From Euphorbia lathyris (lineage: Eukaryota; Streptophyta; Magnoliopsida; Malpighiales; Euphorbiaceae), in contig NC_088911.1 in the NCBI RefSeq assembly GCF_963576675.1, forward strand, positions 29,682,501 to 29,746,500: DNA of 64,000 nucleotides, read 5' to 3'. The notes under the pieces are model-generated. The model was not told the DNA's origin. It did no database searches and saw only the letters and a program-made list of their open reading frames with translations. Within the stretch, counting starts at the first letter, position 1. Each line of letters begins with the position of its first letter. This document shows positions 45,252 through 57,832 of the stretch, in pieces. The position numbers and the translations under genes were made by a program.

Positions 45252-48013
45252 ATGTCTGTCTCTTTACCAAAATCGTTTAGTTTCGTAGCAATGATGACGA
45301 TGATGATGATGACAATGTTAAGTGGAGTAAGTAATTCAAAGTGTGAATTTGAGGGAATTTTCAACTTCGGTGACTCAAATTCCGACACAGGTGGGTTTTG
45401 GGCAGCATTTCCGGCACAATCTGCTCCTTTTGGCATGACTTACTTCAATAAACCTACTGGTCGGGCTTCCGATGGCAGACTCTTTCTTGATTTCTTAGGT
45501 GATTATCCTCAGTCATCCTTTTTTATTTGGTATTAAGTTTAATTCAAACTGTTATTTTCAAAAGTTCATTCACTTGAGTTAATCTTTATAATATGAATAT
45601 GATGTCTTATTAAACTACTGTCCTTTTATTAATTGATCAACCTAACTTTACTTATTTAGAATAAATTCTCAAATAATTTGAATTTTGATCACTTAGAAAC
45701 ACATAATTAAGGATAAACTTGAAATTTACTCCAAATTCGGAAGTATAAATATACTAAAACTTAATCGTTAATGTTTCCAGCTTATAGAAATTTTAAATTT
45801 AAGTAACATTGCATGGGGAAATTTGAATCTAGATAACATAACCTATTGGGTTTGTAAATGGGTCGAGTCGCTCAGGAGTTGTTCGGTATTTGACTCGATA
45901 AAAGTTCTATTGTATTCGATATGATTTATAAATAAGCGGAGCTTGAGCACGGTGAAACTTGGCTTGAAAGCTCGCGAGCATGCTCAATTATAACTTATAA
46001 GTTCATGAACAATCTCGATTATAATGTTTATAAATACACTTGTGAGCAAATTTGGTTCATTATTATTTGAATAATAATAATTTCATAGGTTTCAAAATTA
46101 TGTAGTTTTGTATTAATTTTTTTTTTAAAGGGACATAATTCATAAGTTGTTCGTGAGTGAAATTTATGAACAGAATTAATAAGCTGCTCGCAAGTAAAGC
46201 TCGTGAACAAGTTTGCCAGCAATTCACAAACAAAAAGTTGAGGTCGAACTCGTCAGTTTTCTGATGAACCGAGTATGAGCAGATCTAGTCAGCTCTATTT
46301 CATCCCTACTTGGGTCCAAAAGTGAAAGCAGTGAGAACGGTGACCCCTGTATTTTCATTCTTGGGGGTATTGATTGCATCCTCATCGGATGAAAGGCTGG
46401 GCATTTTTCATCCGCCTTAGTCCACAGAAAATGGTGTCGTTTGATAAAATAATAATAATTAATCCAAACGCGTATGAAAAGTAATATTCACGTGGACTCT
46501 GATGACCAAATTGAATTTACACATTCACCATTAGATCTAGAATGATTAAAATCTTAGGCTGGAGGTTCAAACCATTAGTTTGCACTCCAAAAAGATGCAA
46601 CATTTTATTAGTTCTTACGCCAGGAATATAACTGTATTTCATTCGAAAATATTGGAAGCAAATTTAAACCTTATCCGTAATATAAATTAATCGTTTTTAA
46701 TTTTAAATAATTTAGATTTGTGTGCACTTGGCAGCTCAAGCTCTGGGATTTCCATTTCTAAGTCCATACCTGCAAGCAATTGGATCTGATTACAGACATG
46801 GAGTTAACTATGCAACATTAGCATCAACTGTTCTGCTACCAAATACTTCCCTATTTGTTACGGGAATCAGCCCATTTCCCCTTGCAATTCAAATCAATCA
46901 AATGAAGAATTTCAAAGTTAAGGTCCATAAATTTCACTCTACCAATCCAAATGGTAATACTCTTAACACTATTCTTAAATGAACAACCATTTTATAAACT
47001 ACTTATATGCCTGCCTTGTTTGTTGCCCAATCATCAGGATGGGGTACTCATCTTCCTTCACCTCATATTTTTGCAAAATCAATCTACACATTTTACATTG
47101 GTCAGAATGATTTCACTTCCAATTTAGAAGCTATCGGTTTAACCGGTGTCCAAAAGTATCTGCCTCGAGTAGTTGCACAAATTGCTGCTTCTATAAAAGT
47201 GAGTACTAATGGATCCAAGATTCACTGAAAGGGGTACTCGAGCCCTCTGGATCCGTCACTACATTCAGATAACATAATTGATAAAACCCAGTTCAAGATT
47301 ATGTTTTTTTTTGTTAAGGCTGATGGATGAAATTTGTAGGAGTTATATGGGTTAGGAGGTCGTACATTTCTGGTGCTGAATCTTGCACCAGTTGGGTGTT
47401 ATCCAGCATTGTTGGAAGGGCTTTCTCACAAAAGTTCAGACATAGATTCCTTTGGCTGCCTAATTTCTTACAACAAAGCAGTATTAGGCTACAATAAAAT
47501 GTTGAAGCAAGCTATAATAAAAGCTAGACTTTTACTTCCTCTTGCTTCCCTTATCTATGTGGATACTCATGCTGTTATGCTTCATCTCTTTCAACATCCA
47601 TCTTCTCATGGTATGTAATGGGTAAATTATACCGATTGCCTCTGAATTTTGCTCTTACTTTCATTATGGTCCTTTAACTTTAAAATCAAACACTATCGCG
47701 CCTGAATTGTCTATGGTATAATGTGATTTACTTTGTGGGAGCAGGGCTGAAACATGGTCCTAAAGCATGTTGTGGAGAAGGAGGAGGTGTTCATAATTAT
47801 AATCCTAAGGTTTACTGTGGAAATACGAAGATAATTAATGGAAGAAAAGTAAGAGCTATAGCCTGTGATGATCCTTACAATTACGTAAGTTGGGATGGAA
47901 TCCATGCTACTGAAGCCGCAAATAAGATTATTGCATTGGCTATTCTCAATGGCTCTTTTTCCGATCCTCCATTTTCCTTTTATAAACACTGTCATCTCCA
48001 CCCTATTCATTGA
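45252..48013 (+). CDS. GDSL esterase/lipase, five exons, intact
   Basis: Secreted SGNH hydrolase that cleaves ester bonds in lipids or acylated wall or specialised compounds; the substrate cannot be read. Exons: 45252-45498, 46735-46953, 47038-47198, 47340-47610 and 47745-48013; all introns are GT-AG and the joined frame is 388 residues, normal for the plant family. A signal peptide is predicted within about residues 1-30 (a Met-rich hydrophobic run). Catalytic Ser42 is in block I (FNFGDSNSDTGG), GQND is at 177-180, and Asp350 and His353 are in DGIH. GVNYATLAS is near 105-113. The Asn-rich C-terminus and NLAPVGCYP block also fit. A start at 45195 would add 19 residues; 45252 leaves a cleaner signal peptide. 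Element C ends just upstream, and a second copy starts near 61526. Confidence 0.93.
45499..46734 (+). other. Large first intron of the GDSL gene
   Basis: 1236 bp. The centre (about 45850-46310) carries a 'gagctcgagc'-like diverged repeat (ctcgcgagcatgctc, gttcatgaaca) that looks like an old MITE; it is also in intron 1 of the second copy, so it predates the duplication. Confidence 0.6.
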
Positions 48014-50266
48014 TGTATGTATATATTATGTTCTAACTGTAATCAACAATGTAATTTTTGGAATTTTTTGTTTTGAGGTCATCAACGGTTATTTTGAGGT
48101 GTTAATTGAACTTTCTTGATTATAAGGTTAGAAAGTATAAAGTTGCGTAACTTTTATGTTATGTTTTGAAGCTTAGTGAAAATGAGTAAAATTCAATAAC
48201 AATGGGTACATCCTATTTTAAATTCATTAGGATTTAATATCAATAATATTGATTGAGTTTGACTTTATTGGTAGGGTTTCTAGTTGCTTCAACTGTGTTT
48301 CATGTTTAGTGTTTAATTTGTATGATTTGTTTGGTTTGTTGTTTGATATTTCTAATAGTTAGTATATATAGTTGATTTCTCTTTCAAAACAGCTCATTTT
48401 TACTTTTTATTGTTTGAAACAAACTAGTAAAAATGAGCTACAAAGAAGTAGAACCAAATAGATACTCATTGCTCGTTTTGACTCTTCTTTTCATAACTTA
48501 TTTTTGTTTTTTTCACTTTAAACTTTGGAGTAGAATTGTTTGGTTAGAATTGAGATGTAAATACTTTCTTATAGCTATTTTGGAAGAAAATATATATTTG
48601 GTTCAGTTGTTTATATTTGCTATTTATTGTTGTTAGTTGTTTGATGTTGCTCGTGGACGTTAGATAATTTTCTTTCTGTAATAGTTATAAACAATTGTTA
48701 TTCTATTGTTTGTAAAGAAAAAACAAAAAAGAGAATCAAATAGACATGAAATCAGCTAACTCAACAAAAAAACATTAAATAGCTAATAACAATAAACAAT
48801 AAATATGTATGGCGAAACAAAACATGTTTTTTTAAGACTTTGATTGGATGATGAACTTTGAAGGATAAAAACGAGAGACTTTATACTAGGCTAAGAGAGT
48901 TTCATGTCAAATGGAATGCGTCCTATGCACTTATTGACATGGGTATATACACATGTTAATAAGTGTATATGTGAGGTTCCATTTGACATGGAAATCTCCT
49001 AAGAAATTCCTAGGAAGGGAAGGGGTTTGCAATTATATTTGATATAATTGGAGATCCATGTTGTAAGGACACTACTAGTTAGTAGTGTTTTCGAGTTCCG
49101 TATCGATATCCATTTTCGTTTAAAAGCTATTTCGTTTATAAATAACATTTCTAGTTTTCATAACCGTTTTTTATATCCATACCGTGTGAGTCCAACATAG
49201 TTAGAGACAATTTCTACTCAAATCAAGCTTATATTAAGAATTGCAATTATTGAGTTGCAGGTGAGCATTGTCTTATATTTCAAGCCAATGAATGTCACAT
49301 AGGCCAACTTGTTGTATGTACTAACATTCATATTAAATTCATCGGGATTTAAAACCAATAGTATTAATTGAGTTTGACTTAATTGATAAGGATTTCTAAT
49401 TGCTTTAACTATGTTTGGTGTTCAATTTGTATAACTTGTTTGGTTCAGTTACCGTTATCTGTGTTACTAATAATTAATGAATTTAGTTGATTTTCCCTTT
49501 TTAATCTTCATCAAACACTTTATATCTACAATTTGTAATACATCACAAAAAATGAGCTACAAAAAGTAGAACATAGTACTCATTTGGTACTCTTTTTCAT
49601 AACTTATTTTTGTTTTTTCACTTCAAACAGTAGAATAGAAATGTTCGGCTAGATTTGAGATATAAACTTATAGTTATTTTAGAAGGAAATAATCAGTGTG
49701 ATTCCGTTGTTTATATCTACTATTTTTTGTTGTTAGTTATTCGTTGTTTGTTGTTACCGGTCGATGTTAGCTAATTTTCCTTCCGAAATAGCTATAAAGA
49801 ATTGTTTTTCAATTTTGATCAAACACGTCTATCATATCCTTTGCATGAAAAACAAAAAGGAGAACCAAACAGACACAAAATCAGCTAACTACTACTAGCT
49901 ACTAACAATAACAATAAACAATAAATATGCACAATTGAACCGGGCATGTTCTTCCCTTAGGCTTTGATTGGATGAAAGGTTTAGAGGGGTTAAGAATGGA
50001 AACATTTACTAGAGGGTCAAGCCCTTTATCCAATCAAAACCTTAGTGCATGCAGAAAAATCTGATAATATCTCAAACTGATTAATCTGATTTACTACCAA
50101 AAGAATGAATGCCACAATTATTTGAGCAAAAATAGAAATAAAAGTTAGTGAATTCTGTTGTATATCATTCCCTAAACATCACTGGTCAAACATTGAATTT
50201 CTTCACTTGTAAAATAACAATAAGAACTGAAGATGAATTAAGGAACAAATATATTCATTGCAAGTT
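48014..50266. repeat. Intergenic region with two direct copies of a repeat of about 640 bp
   Basis: 48225-48860 and 49325-49990 share a long run of blocks in the same order, including gatttaatatcaataatatt / gatttaaaaccaatagtatt, cataacttatttttgttttt and aatcagctaac. Between them, 48890-49015 forms a small palindrome (catgtcaaatggaa at 48903-48916, inverse at 48977-48990). No gene was found. Confidence 0.6.
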
Positions 50267-51178
50267 TCAAATATTCTCATCATGTTCTAAAACAGGCTGA
50301 GTTCTGACCATTGAAGCACAAGGCATTTTACTAGCACCAACCCAAGTTGTATCAAAAGCCTCCCCTTTTTCAGATTCACCTTCCATTTTTCTAATTTTGT
50401 TTTGCCGAATCAATTGATAAATTGACACCAATATCATCACCACAAGAATTACTCCTACACAACAACTTACAATCACTATAATCGATTTTCTCCTTTTACT
50501 AATTCTTTTCTTTTTCCTACTTCCTACCTCTTCTTCATCCGGAACCACCACAGAAAAATGGCCATTACTTCCCGACGAACACTTATTTCCGTCGCCAATA
50601 TTGCTCAATTGAATCAACCCCCCCTCCCCAAATTTCACACATTTTAACCCAGAAAAGTTCCCATCTTTTGGGGTAATTTCTGAAAACTGAACCAGAATTT
50701 GATGATTGATGACATTTAACTTCGTGTCATTGCCTAAAACGCTTAAATTCGTTGCATCATATGCCATAAATCCAATAACAGGAGCAGCTAAAGAATAACC
50801 AGGAACATTGTAAAATTGATCAGACAATTTTCCTAAATCCTGATATACAATTACGAACCTCTTCGCAAATGGAAATGGAAGAACCCCAGGTGGAATATAG
50901 AAAGAAGAGAAATTGGTTCCTTTTGCCCAGAAAGTAGCACTTCGTAATCTGATAACGGTGACTTGTATGCCGGAGAAATTCGTCGGCAGAGAAACATTCA
51001 ATAAAGTCCCTGTAACAGACTTTTCTGTGAGGGTTTTGGCAGCGAAATCGCGAAATGTGGCATCTAAAGATGAAGAATTATTGTAAATTGATGAGGCATG
51101 GACAATAATTGTAAACAATAAAAAAATAATGGTGTTGATCAGAAAGTGCAAATTGTCTTTACACCCCATCAAGAACAT
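50267..51178 (-). CDS. DUF1191 family single-pass membrane protein
   Basis: Intronless, 303 residues, function unknown. A signal peptide is predicted at about residues 1-29 (hydrophobic FLINTIIFLLFTIIVHAS). The ectodomain carries DUF1191 blocks (LDATFRDFAAKTL, LPTNFSGIQVTVIRLRSATF, YIPPGVLPFPFAKRFVIVYQ, PGYSLAAPVIGFMAYDATNLS) and several Asn-glycosylation sites. A basic stretch (KKKRISKRRKS) precedes one membrane span at 232-256; with a cleaved signal peptide the tail would face the cytosol. The tail ends in the family motif TWVGASKMPCASMVRTQPVLE, shown here in part. Length fits the family. The start at 51178 gives the longest signal peptide; a second Met is three residues on. No frame damage is seen, so it is probably functional. 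Confidence 0.93.
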   Translation of the reverse strand: MFLMGCKDNLHFLINTIIFLLFTIIVHASSIYNNSSSLDATFRDFAAKTLTEKSVTGTLLNVSLPTNFSGIQVTVIRLRSATFWAKGTNFSSFYIPPGVLPFPFAKRFVIVYQDLGKLSDQFYNVPGYSLAAPVIGFMAYDATNLSVLGNDTKLNVINHQILVQFSEITPKDGNFSGLKCVKFGEGGLIQLSNIGDGNKCSSGSNGHFSVVVPDEEEVGSRKKKRISKRRKSIIVIVSCCVGVILVVMILVSIYQLIRQNKIRKMEGESEKGEAFDTTWVGASKMPCASMVRTQPVLEHDENI

Positions 51179-52904
51179 CAGGATTCACATTGTTGTAATT
51201 AGATCATTATTAATTAGTGATCTAATTAACTAAGCAATGATTATAATTAAGCACATAAAGAATGGGTGTAAAGCATGTATTTGATAAGAAATCATACAAA
51301 TTAGGAAGATAATTGAGCAGTTGAGTGTATGGAAAATGGTTTAGGTATAGAAGCCTAGGAAGAAGAGGCAAGGCAATAGTTATTTGGGAGCCATGTTAGA
51401 CTGGCACCCAAAAGGGAGATGTACTTTTGAGTTGTTATTTTAATTTAATTATATATCTCCTTTTTCTCTTTCTAAGATTTTTTTTTTAATATTATGTGGC
51501 ATATAGTTTCATACAGAGGAATAATAAAATAAATAAAATAAAAATTCAGTTGGAAATGGATGTAGGGATTAAAATGTGGAAGATGATGCGTGCATAGCTG
51601 AAAATTTTGGTAATTACTGAGTCAATGGAGGGGAAAGTCAAAATATTTGAGATCCAGTCAACTTTTTGGTCCGTCCAAATGGGTTTAGTTTAGAGGAAAT
51701 TACACCAAACCTCAACTATCAATTTAATTTTACAATTAATACAGGTTTGTTTTTTAATTTTATCAATAAACTAATTTGTTCTAATTATTTTTTCAAAAAC
51801 TAATAGTTTATTGTACTTTTGTCAAGCTGGTTGGTTAAACGTGGTTCAAATAATGTTTAAATTTTTATTAAAAAAAGTAATGTTTAAATTAATTTATTTT
51901 TTATACTGAATTTAATATTAAATAATTAAAACTCTCATAAATTCATAGTTTCACTATTTTTTTTCTTTATAGTTCTCTTCTTCTTTCTGCCAATTTTACT
52001 TTGCTTCTAAAAACGGTCTTCCTTTTATTCTTTTACTTCCCATCTAATTATTTGAGATGCAGGAAATATTTTCGGTTCTTCATACTCCCCTTTATTCAGT
52101 GGTTATTCATGTTCTACTCTAGAACATCAAAGAGCAAATATACAGTAAACTTATTGTTCCAACTGTAATTGATCTTGTATCTAGAACTGAATTCATATCT
52201 TGAAGGAAAAACGTTAGAAGCATGAAACACATAAAAAAGAATCTAACTCAAAATCTTAACATTCCTACAAAGTTTATGCGGGTACGAGAAGGATAATTTA
52301 TTCTCACACGTTAAGATTCACTTCTTCCTATTTCCATTGCATTAAAAAGAATTCTACAGAAAATTGAATTTCATAAAAGCAAAAAGACAGAAAACCTATG
52401 AATTGCAACATCTTATTTGCTTATATGAATGCAAAATTTAAATAGTAGTTTGTAAAAAAGACAAGAATAAAAAAACAAGAATGGAAAATAAAAAACACAG
52501 CAAAAGAAAGAGAAAGTGAAAGTTGCAATTAATTGAATACGTGAATATTAAAAACCAATATTTTTTATTTTTACCAAAAGACACTACTCCACCTAAATCT
52601 AGGGACGTGGCTAAATTTAAGAAATGTGCCTTTGAGTGACAAGTACAATATGCTTTTACTTATCTTTGCCAATTTAAAATGCAATTTAACACTCATAACA
52701 TATTTGTATATATTTATATCATATGCGACTTCTATGTAACTTACCCTTTAGTTTAGGGCTTTACCTACATAACTCCGGTTATGGCCGGCTAAAGAATTGA
52801 AACAAACAAAAATAAAAGGTTGGGGATTTAAGGTTCAATTGATTTCTTATGAAAACTAATAAGGATCAAATTGGACTTATTTTAAAAAAAATTGCATACC
52901 GTTG
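51179..52904. other. Upstream region of the DUF1191 gene, no gene seen
   Basis: AT-rich. Its first 300 bp probably hold the minus-strand promoter, but I could not pick a TATA box with confidence. No repeat structure could be defined in the rest. Confidence 0.4.
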
Positions 52905-53405
52905 TAAAATATTATAAATTTAACCCTATTTTTTTAAAGTAAAATTGATTTTAGCTGTACGTTATCGAAAAATTGAAAAAACTCGTTTGATTGTTATTTA
53001 ACTGTCACATTAGATCATCAAAATAAGTTTATCGATAAATAGAAACAGTTTCGTACATTTTTTTTTATTAGTTATTTGTAACTATATTAGTAACACAATA
53101 AACAATTTAGCTACTTTGAAAAAAATTTGTGATTAGTTTATATGTGGCGGAATTTTTTTTTTTTTTTTTTTTTTTGAAGATATATGTGGGAGACTTAGTT
53201 GTTAGCATTTTAGCCGATTTTTTTTATAACTTTGTTAGTAACATATTAAATATCTTAGGTATAATTGATGGAATATCAAATGTGACAGTTAAATAATAGT
53301 AAAATAAGTTTTTCCAAATTTTCGATAATGCATTGCTAAAATTGATATTGCTTGGAAATGTTATGTTAAATTTTGACTATTTTATGCGTTAAGGGTAAAT
53401 TTGCA
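52905..53405. repeat. MITE-like inverted-repeat element
   Basis: Left arm (about 52930-53040: agctgtacgttatcgaaaaa, ttatttaactgtcacatt) is matched in inverse by 53275-53395 (aatgtgacagttaaataa, ttttcgataatgcattgct). A long T run lies at about 53152-53175. Confidence 0.65.
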
Positions 53406-53934
53406 CTTCACCAAAAATGTTAAGGTCAAATTTAAAGTTATTTTCCCAATCCTATTAGAACACGAAACAAGGCATAATAGGCGCACAATAGCAAGGGAAG
53501 TAACTGGGACAAGAAGGATACCATTTACGGGAGGTGGTTCTGAAACACTCATTCCTACAGTCAGTCATTTGAAGGGCGAGGATTAATGTGGAATGGAAGA
53601 AGAGCTGTGACAACAAATTCCCTATAAGTAGAAAGGGAAGAGAGGATTAGGATGCAGAAGGCAAAGAAGTAAAAATGTGAAAACTTTGTGAATAGTTATG
53701 GTAGTTAGATGATTGGATGTAATAGTTAATGTGCGTTTTTTTTATCATGCGTACTATTTTGACTAATTGGATATTATGGAATATTTTGAATTTTTTGTGG
53801 GTACTTTATGAATATTTTGGGGTTATGGAATTACAGTTTGGTGTTTTATGGATTTACAGTTTCGTCTATCAACATAAAGGTGTTAGAAGTATTATAAGTA
53901 ATTGGATATGAATAGATAAAGTGGGTTTATTGGT

Positions 53935-54235
53935 GGTTTGGAATTATAGGTCTGAATTGTTGTTATTACATGTTATGGTATTGGTATTACAAGTCCTATT
54001 TAATGTTTTGGAATTACAGGTCCCAATTGTTAATGGTTTGGAATTACTGGTCATATTTACAGGTCCTATTTAAAGGTCTGAATTGTTATAGTTATAAGTT
54101 CTTAGTATTACATGTCCTATTTGTAGGTCTAAATTGTTGGTATTTAAGGTTCTTCTTGTTGGAATTACAGGTCCTATTTACAAGTCTAAATTACAGGTCT
54201 GAATGAATTACAAGTATTAATTACAAGACACAAAC
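53935..54235 (+). repeat. Degenerate minisatellite 'ttacaggtcctattta'
   Basis: Repeats of ggaattacaggtc followed by either ctattta or tgaattgtt, with variable spacing of about 16-45 bp; more than ten partial units. Not coding in any consistent frame. Confidence 0.7.
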
Positions 54236-54492
54236 AACATAATACAATATTATGTTAATTATAGATAATCACATTTCACATCTTAAACAAATATATCGTA
54301 TTAATACCACTGAAACATCACAATACAATAGTTCATTACAGGTTAACACCAAAATTTATTGGATTACACATTACATGAACACATGTTCACCAAAATACCA
54401 TTAACTTAGTCCCCTAGGATATCACCGTAGCATTAACTTAATCCCCTAAGATACCAAAGTGCATGTTCATCCAATACCAAAATAAACAGATT

Positions 54493-56900
54493 TCACTTCA
54501 TGAAGAATATGAGGAGGATCACATGCCATGTGATGATACGCAATACGATTAACATAAAGAACATCCGTGCTTTGGGTTTCATTTTAAGAACATTATACGT
54601 CTTTCCCTGAGAGACATTCTTCACACCCTTCGTTCTTTTCTTACCCTGAGTCGTGAAATGTGTTTTCACGAACCGTGAAGGTCTCTTTGCTCGCATCTCT
54701 TTAAGCGGCTTTCCACCTCGTCCCCTTAATTTGTGTTATTTAAGCTCATCCTAAATGCTAATAGACAATACAAAAACAACATTTTAAGCAATGAAAAAAA
54801 CACAAGATACATAAAATCACAACTTTGGCTTGCCACCTTCTAAGCTATGGGTTTGCTACAAGCCGCAATACTAGAAAGCACAACTACGACATCTTCTGTA
54901 TCATCACTCAGATTCATAATTTCATCATCCTTTGAAAACATAATAAACGAAAACAGTTTAAGTCATATATTTTTCAAGTAAATATTAGTAAAGAGTTTAA
55001 GTCATATACCTATATAAGAGTCATTTCTTCAAGCTTTTCTTCCACCCGTTCTCATTCAAGCTTCTCTTCTACCCAGTTTCCTTCAATCTTATCTTCCCTT
55101 CGGTTCTCTACTTCATTCTCTTCAATCTTCTCATGCCCCCAGTCCTTTACTTCATTCTCTTCAATCTTTTCTTCCCCATGGTCCTCTATAACATTCTCTT
55201 CATTTGGCTTTCCCATCACCTTTTTAATCATCTCTGCCATAGCTCTCTTATGCTCCTCCCTCAACAATCTCATCTCCCTCATATGCTCCTCCCTCAACTC
55301 TGCCATTTGTCTCATATACGCCTCACTCATCTCCCTCATCTTTCTCATTAACTCCACAGTCACTTCTGCCTTCAACTTCACAAAATGACTCTACATCCTT
55401 GCCATTTTCTCTTCTTCATTATTTGCTTCTTCACCCGCCCTAACATCTTCATTCTTCTTAGACTTCTTCTCTCTTATACTCTTCTCCTCCTCATCTTCTG
55501 CATCTTCATATCCTTCGACTTCTGGAACCTCATCTCCTCCGCATCCTTCTATCTCCTCCTCGGCCTCTCCCTCCTCCTCTTCATCCCTCTCCTTAGCCTC
55601 TCGCACCCCTTCCTCTCCTTCTCCCTGCCCCTCCTCAATCTCCTTATAATAATCGAATAGTACCTCAAGATCTATAGCAACCCCGTCTATATAATCCTTT
55701 CATGACTTATACCATTTGCACGCTTCTTCAATTGGCTCAACAACAAGTGCATCTTTTGGCACGTCGGATCACTGAAAAACACAAAACCGAAAACAAAAAA
55801 TCGATAAACGCAAAATAGATAAACATCAGATACCATATTACTTACATTAAAAATGTCTGATGCTTCTTTAAAAGTTGGATTATAGAAGTTATCTATATAC
55901 TTAGACGAGGGAGCACGCTTTTTTCTTTCCTCATATAGAATTTACGAGGCGCAATCCATACCTCAAGTATCCACACCTATAAAACATGTCAATTCAATTC
56001 AAATGCAACAGAAATCTAACATCAAGTAGATCAAATAAATATATGAAGCATACCTGAAAGGCTTGCGCTAGACCAACTAGCTGATATAGAATGACCTTAT
56101 CAATCTTACCCTTGTTGAACGCCTCAAATTTCTCCTTTCCGCTCTTAGTAGACACAGCCCATTGCAACGTCTTATATGTCTCCCCCAAGCAAACACACCC
56201 CATGGAAACTCATTAAACACCTTCAAAAATCAGTGAGGCCGATGATATTAGGATCAAACGAATGATTAGGATCGATGGTGAAAACGAGCCTAATTATAAG
56301 ATACAACATAGCCATGAAGACTGCATTACCATTTTCTTCAAGGCTCCAATCTTTGCTTTCGAAGGTAGCTTATATTTGTTTGTGTGTTAAGACCCGACTG
56401 TAAGATACAACATAGCCATGAAGACTGCATTACCATTTTCTTAATTAGTATGCCTTCTTTAAGTTACTCACTCGCTTCATAATTGGTGTCGGATCACCAA
56501 ATCTCAACCCGGTTATGAGACCTAATTCAAAATCACCAAATTTCAATTTAATTCCTTTGACGTTAAACCACATATCCCTATGCTTTGGATTTGGTGGAGC
56601 AATCTCTCAAATAATGATCTCATGGTATAGAGGATTCGATAACGTGCACACCTCCATATCCACCAAATGCCCAAAACAAGGTTTTCTAAACATCTCCATT
56701 TGCTATTTAGTTAATTTAGTCTTCACCATCTTCATCACATCCCAATCACCCTTCACTGTGATTGATATCTTTGTGTTCAAGCTATAAGGATACTTGAACT
56801 TGATGCCTTTCTTACTATTATCAACTGACACTCTCTTCCTCTTCTTTGAATCAACCTTAGATGGATCAAGCTTCAATAAAATGTAGCTTAGTTTAGGCAA
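54493..56900 (-). pseudogene. DUF1985-type plant transposon gene, decayed
   Basis: Read 56900 to 54493. The first exon starts MPKLSYILLKLDPSKVDSKK and leads into a DUF1985-like stretch (MEMFRKPCFGHLVDM, MWFNVKGIKLKFGDFELGLI, TGLRFGDP) broken by a TAG and a TGA. Next come FNEFPWG at about 56190-56210, LYQLVGLAQAFQV and VWILEVWIAPRKF. After introns there is a very acidic run (55606-55391), a TAG, a coiled coil with repeated REEHMREM-like heptads and a repeat of EEKIEENEV (to 55052), and a basic tail (54696-54493). Such proteins are carried by Mutator-like elements, often with a Ulp1-type protease, which I do not find here. Terminal repeats were not resolved. Confidence 0.65.
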
Positions 56901-56924
56901 ATAATGCTAAAAAACTGCTTCACA

Positions 56925-57180
56925 GATTACATGGTTACTTTGTGGTTGTTCAGAACCGCGAAGCATTTTCCTTCGCTATTGCTCAAAACCGCGAATCAGG
57001 AGCGAAACTACGAAGTCGCAAATCACTATAGCTTCACAGTTTTGAACAACTACGAAGGGAAATAAAACTTCGTAAGTATGCGTTTCCTTCGCAGTTTTGG
57101 CTCAGCCGTAATGATTTTGCTTCGTAGTTTGACCAAAACCGCGAAGGAAACTCATATTTGCGAAGTAATTTTCTGGACAA
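56925..57180. repeat. Cluster of short inverted 'aaaccgcgaag' motifs
   Basis: Within 250 bp, variants of aaaaccgcgaag and its inverse cttcgcagtttt occur at least eight times in both orientations (gaaccgcgaag, aaaccgcgaatc, cttcgcagttttgg, cttcgtagtttgacc, aaaaccgcgaagg). This lies next to the start of the DUF1985 gene and may be a sub-terminal binding-site array of that transposon. Confidence 0.6.
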
Positions 57181-57832
57181 AATTAACTCTTCACTATCAT
57201 TTCCAACTATTTTTAAGTCCCATTTCGCAGAATATAGCTATAAACTAAACGAAAAAACACAATTATACTCTAAACTATAAACCAAGATTGCAAAAACATA
57301 AAAAATGAGAACACAAAATCGTAAACCAAATGAAATTGCAAAAATACAATACATACTTATCTTATTGTCGTTTCTTGTCATTGAAATCGAAGAGAAAAAA
57401 CATAGAAAAAAGTAAACGAAAAAATTGAAAGCACTTCGAATTCGCACAAAGCCAAACACTTCAAGTTCACAGGTAAAGAGAGGAAGAAAGAAGAAAAATT
57501 ATCCGAGTGCTAGTGGATAGTGTAACTCAAATATAGATTGGGGTACAAAGGATCGAAATCCTAAAGTTTGGGCGGCAATCGATATTCGAGAGGAAGAAAG
57601 CGCGCCTCAAACGTGGATTGTAGATACGGAATCAACCAATGAGAAGTCTTAAAAGATCCACGTGTCATTAGAAGAATGAGAGTCAGACAAAATGGATAAT
57701 AAACAAATAAATTACTTGAACAAACAAAATAATAAATAAAATTAAACTAAAAAAAGGTGAGCAAAAAGCTCTGGGATTCAAAGAGAAAGGATAGAAGCAG
57801 AGCTTTTGGTGAGCCACACATAAAATATCCTA

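Noticed and set aside
53401..53586. 61-codon frame with a basic middle
   Set aside because: Starts inside the end of a MITE and has no domain; not supported as a gene.
55385..55660. Leu-rich plus-strand frame resembling a membrane protein
   Set aside because: It is the complement of the Glu-rich part of the DUF1985 gene; GAG/GAA codons read in reverse give CTC/TTC, making false hydrophobic runs.
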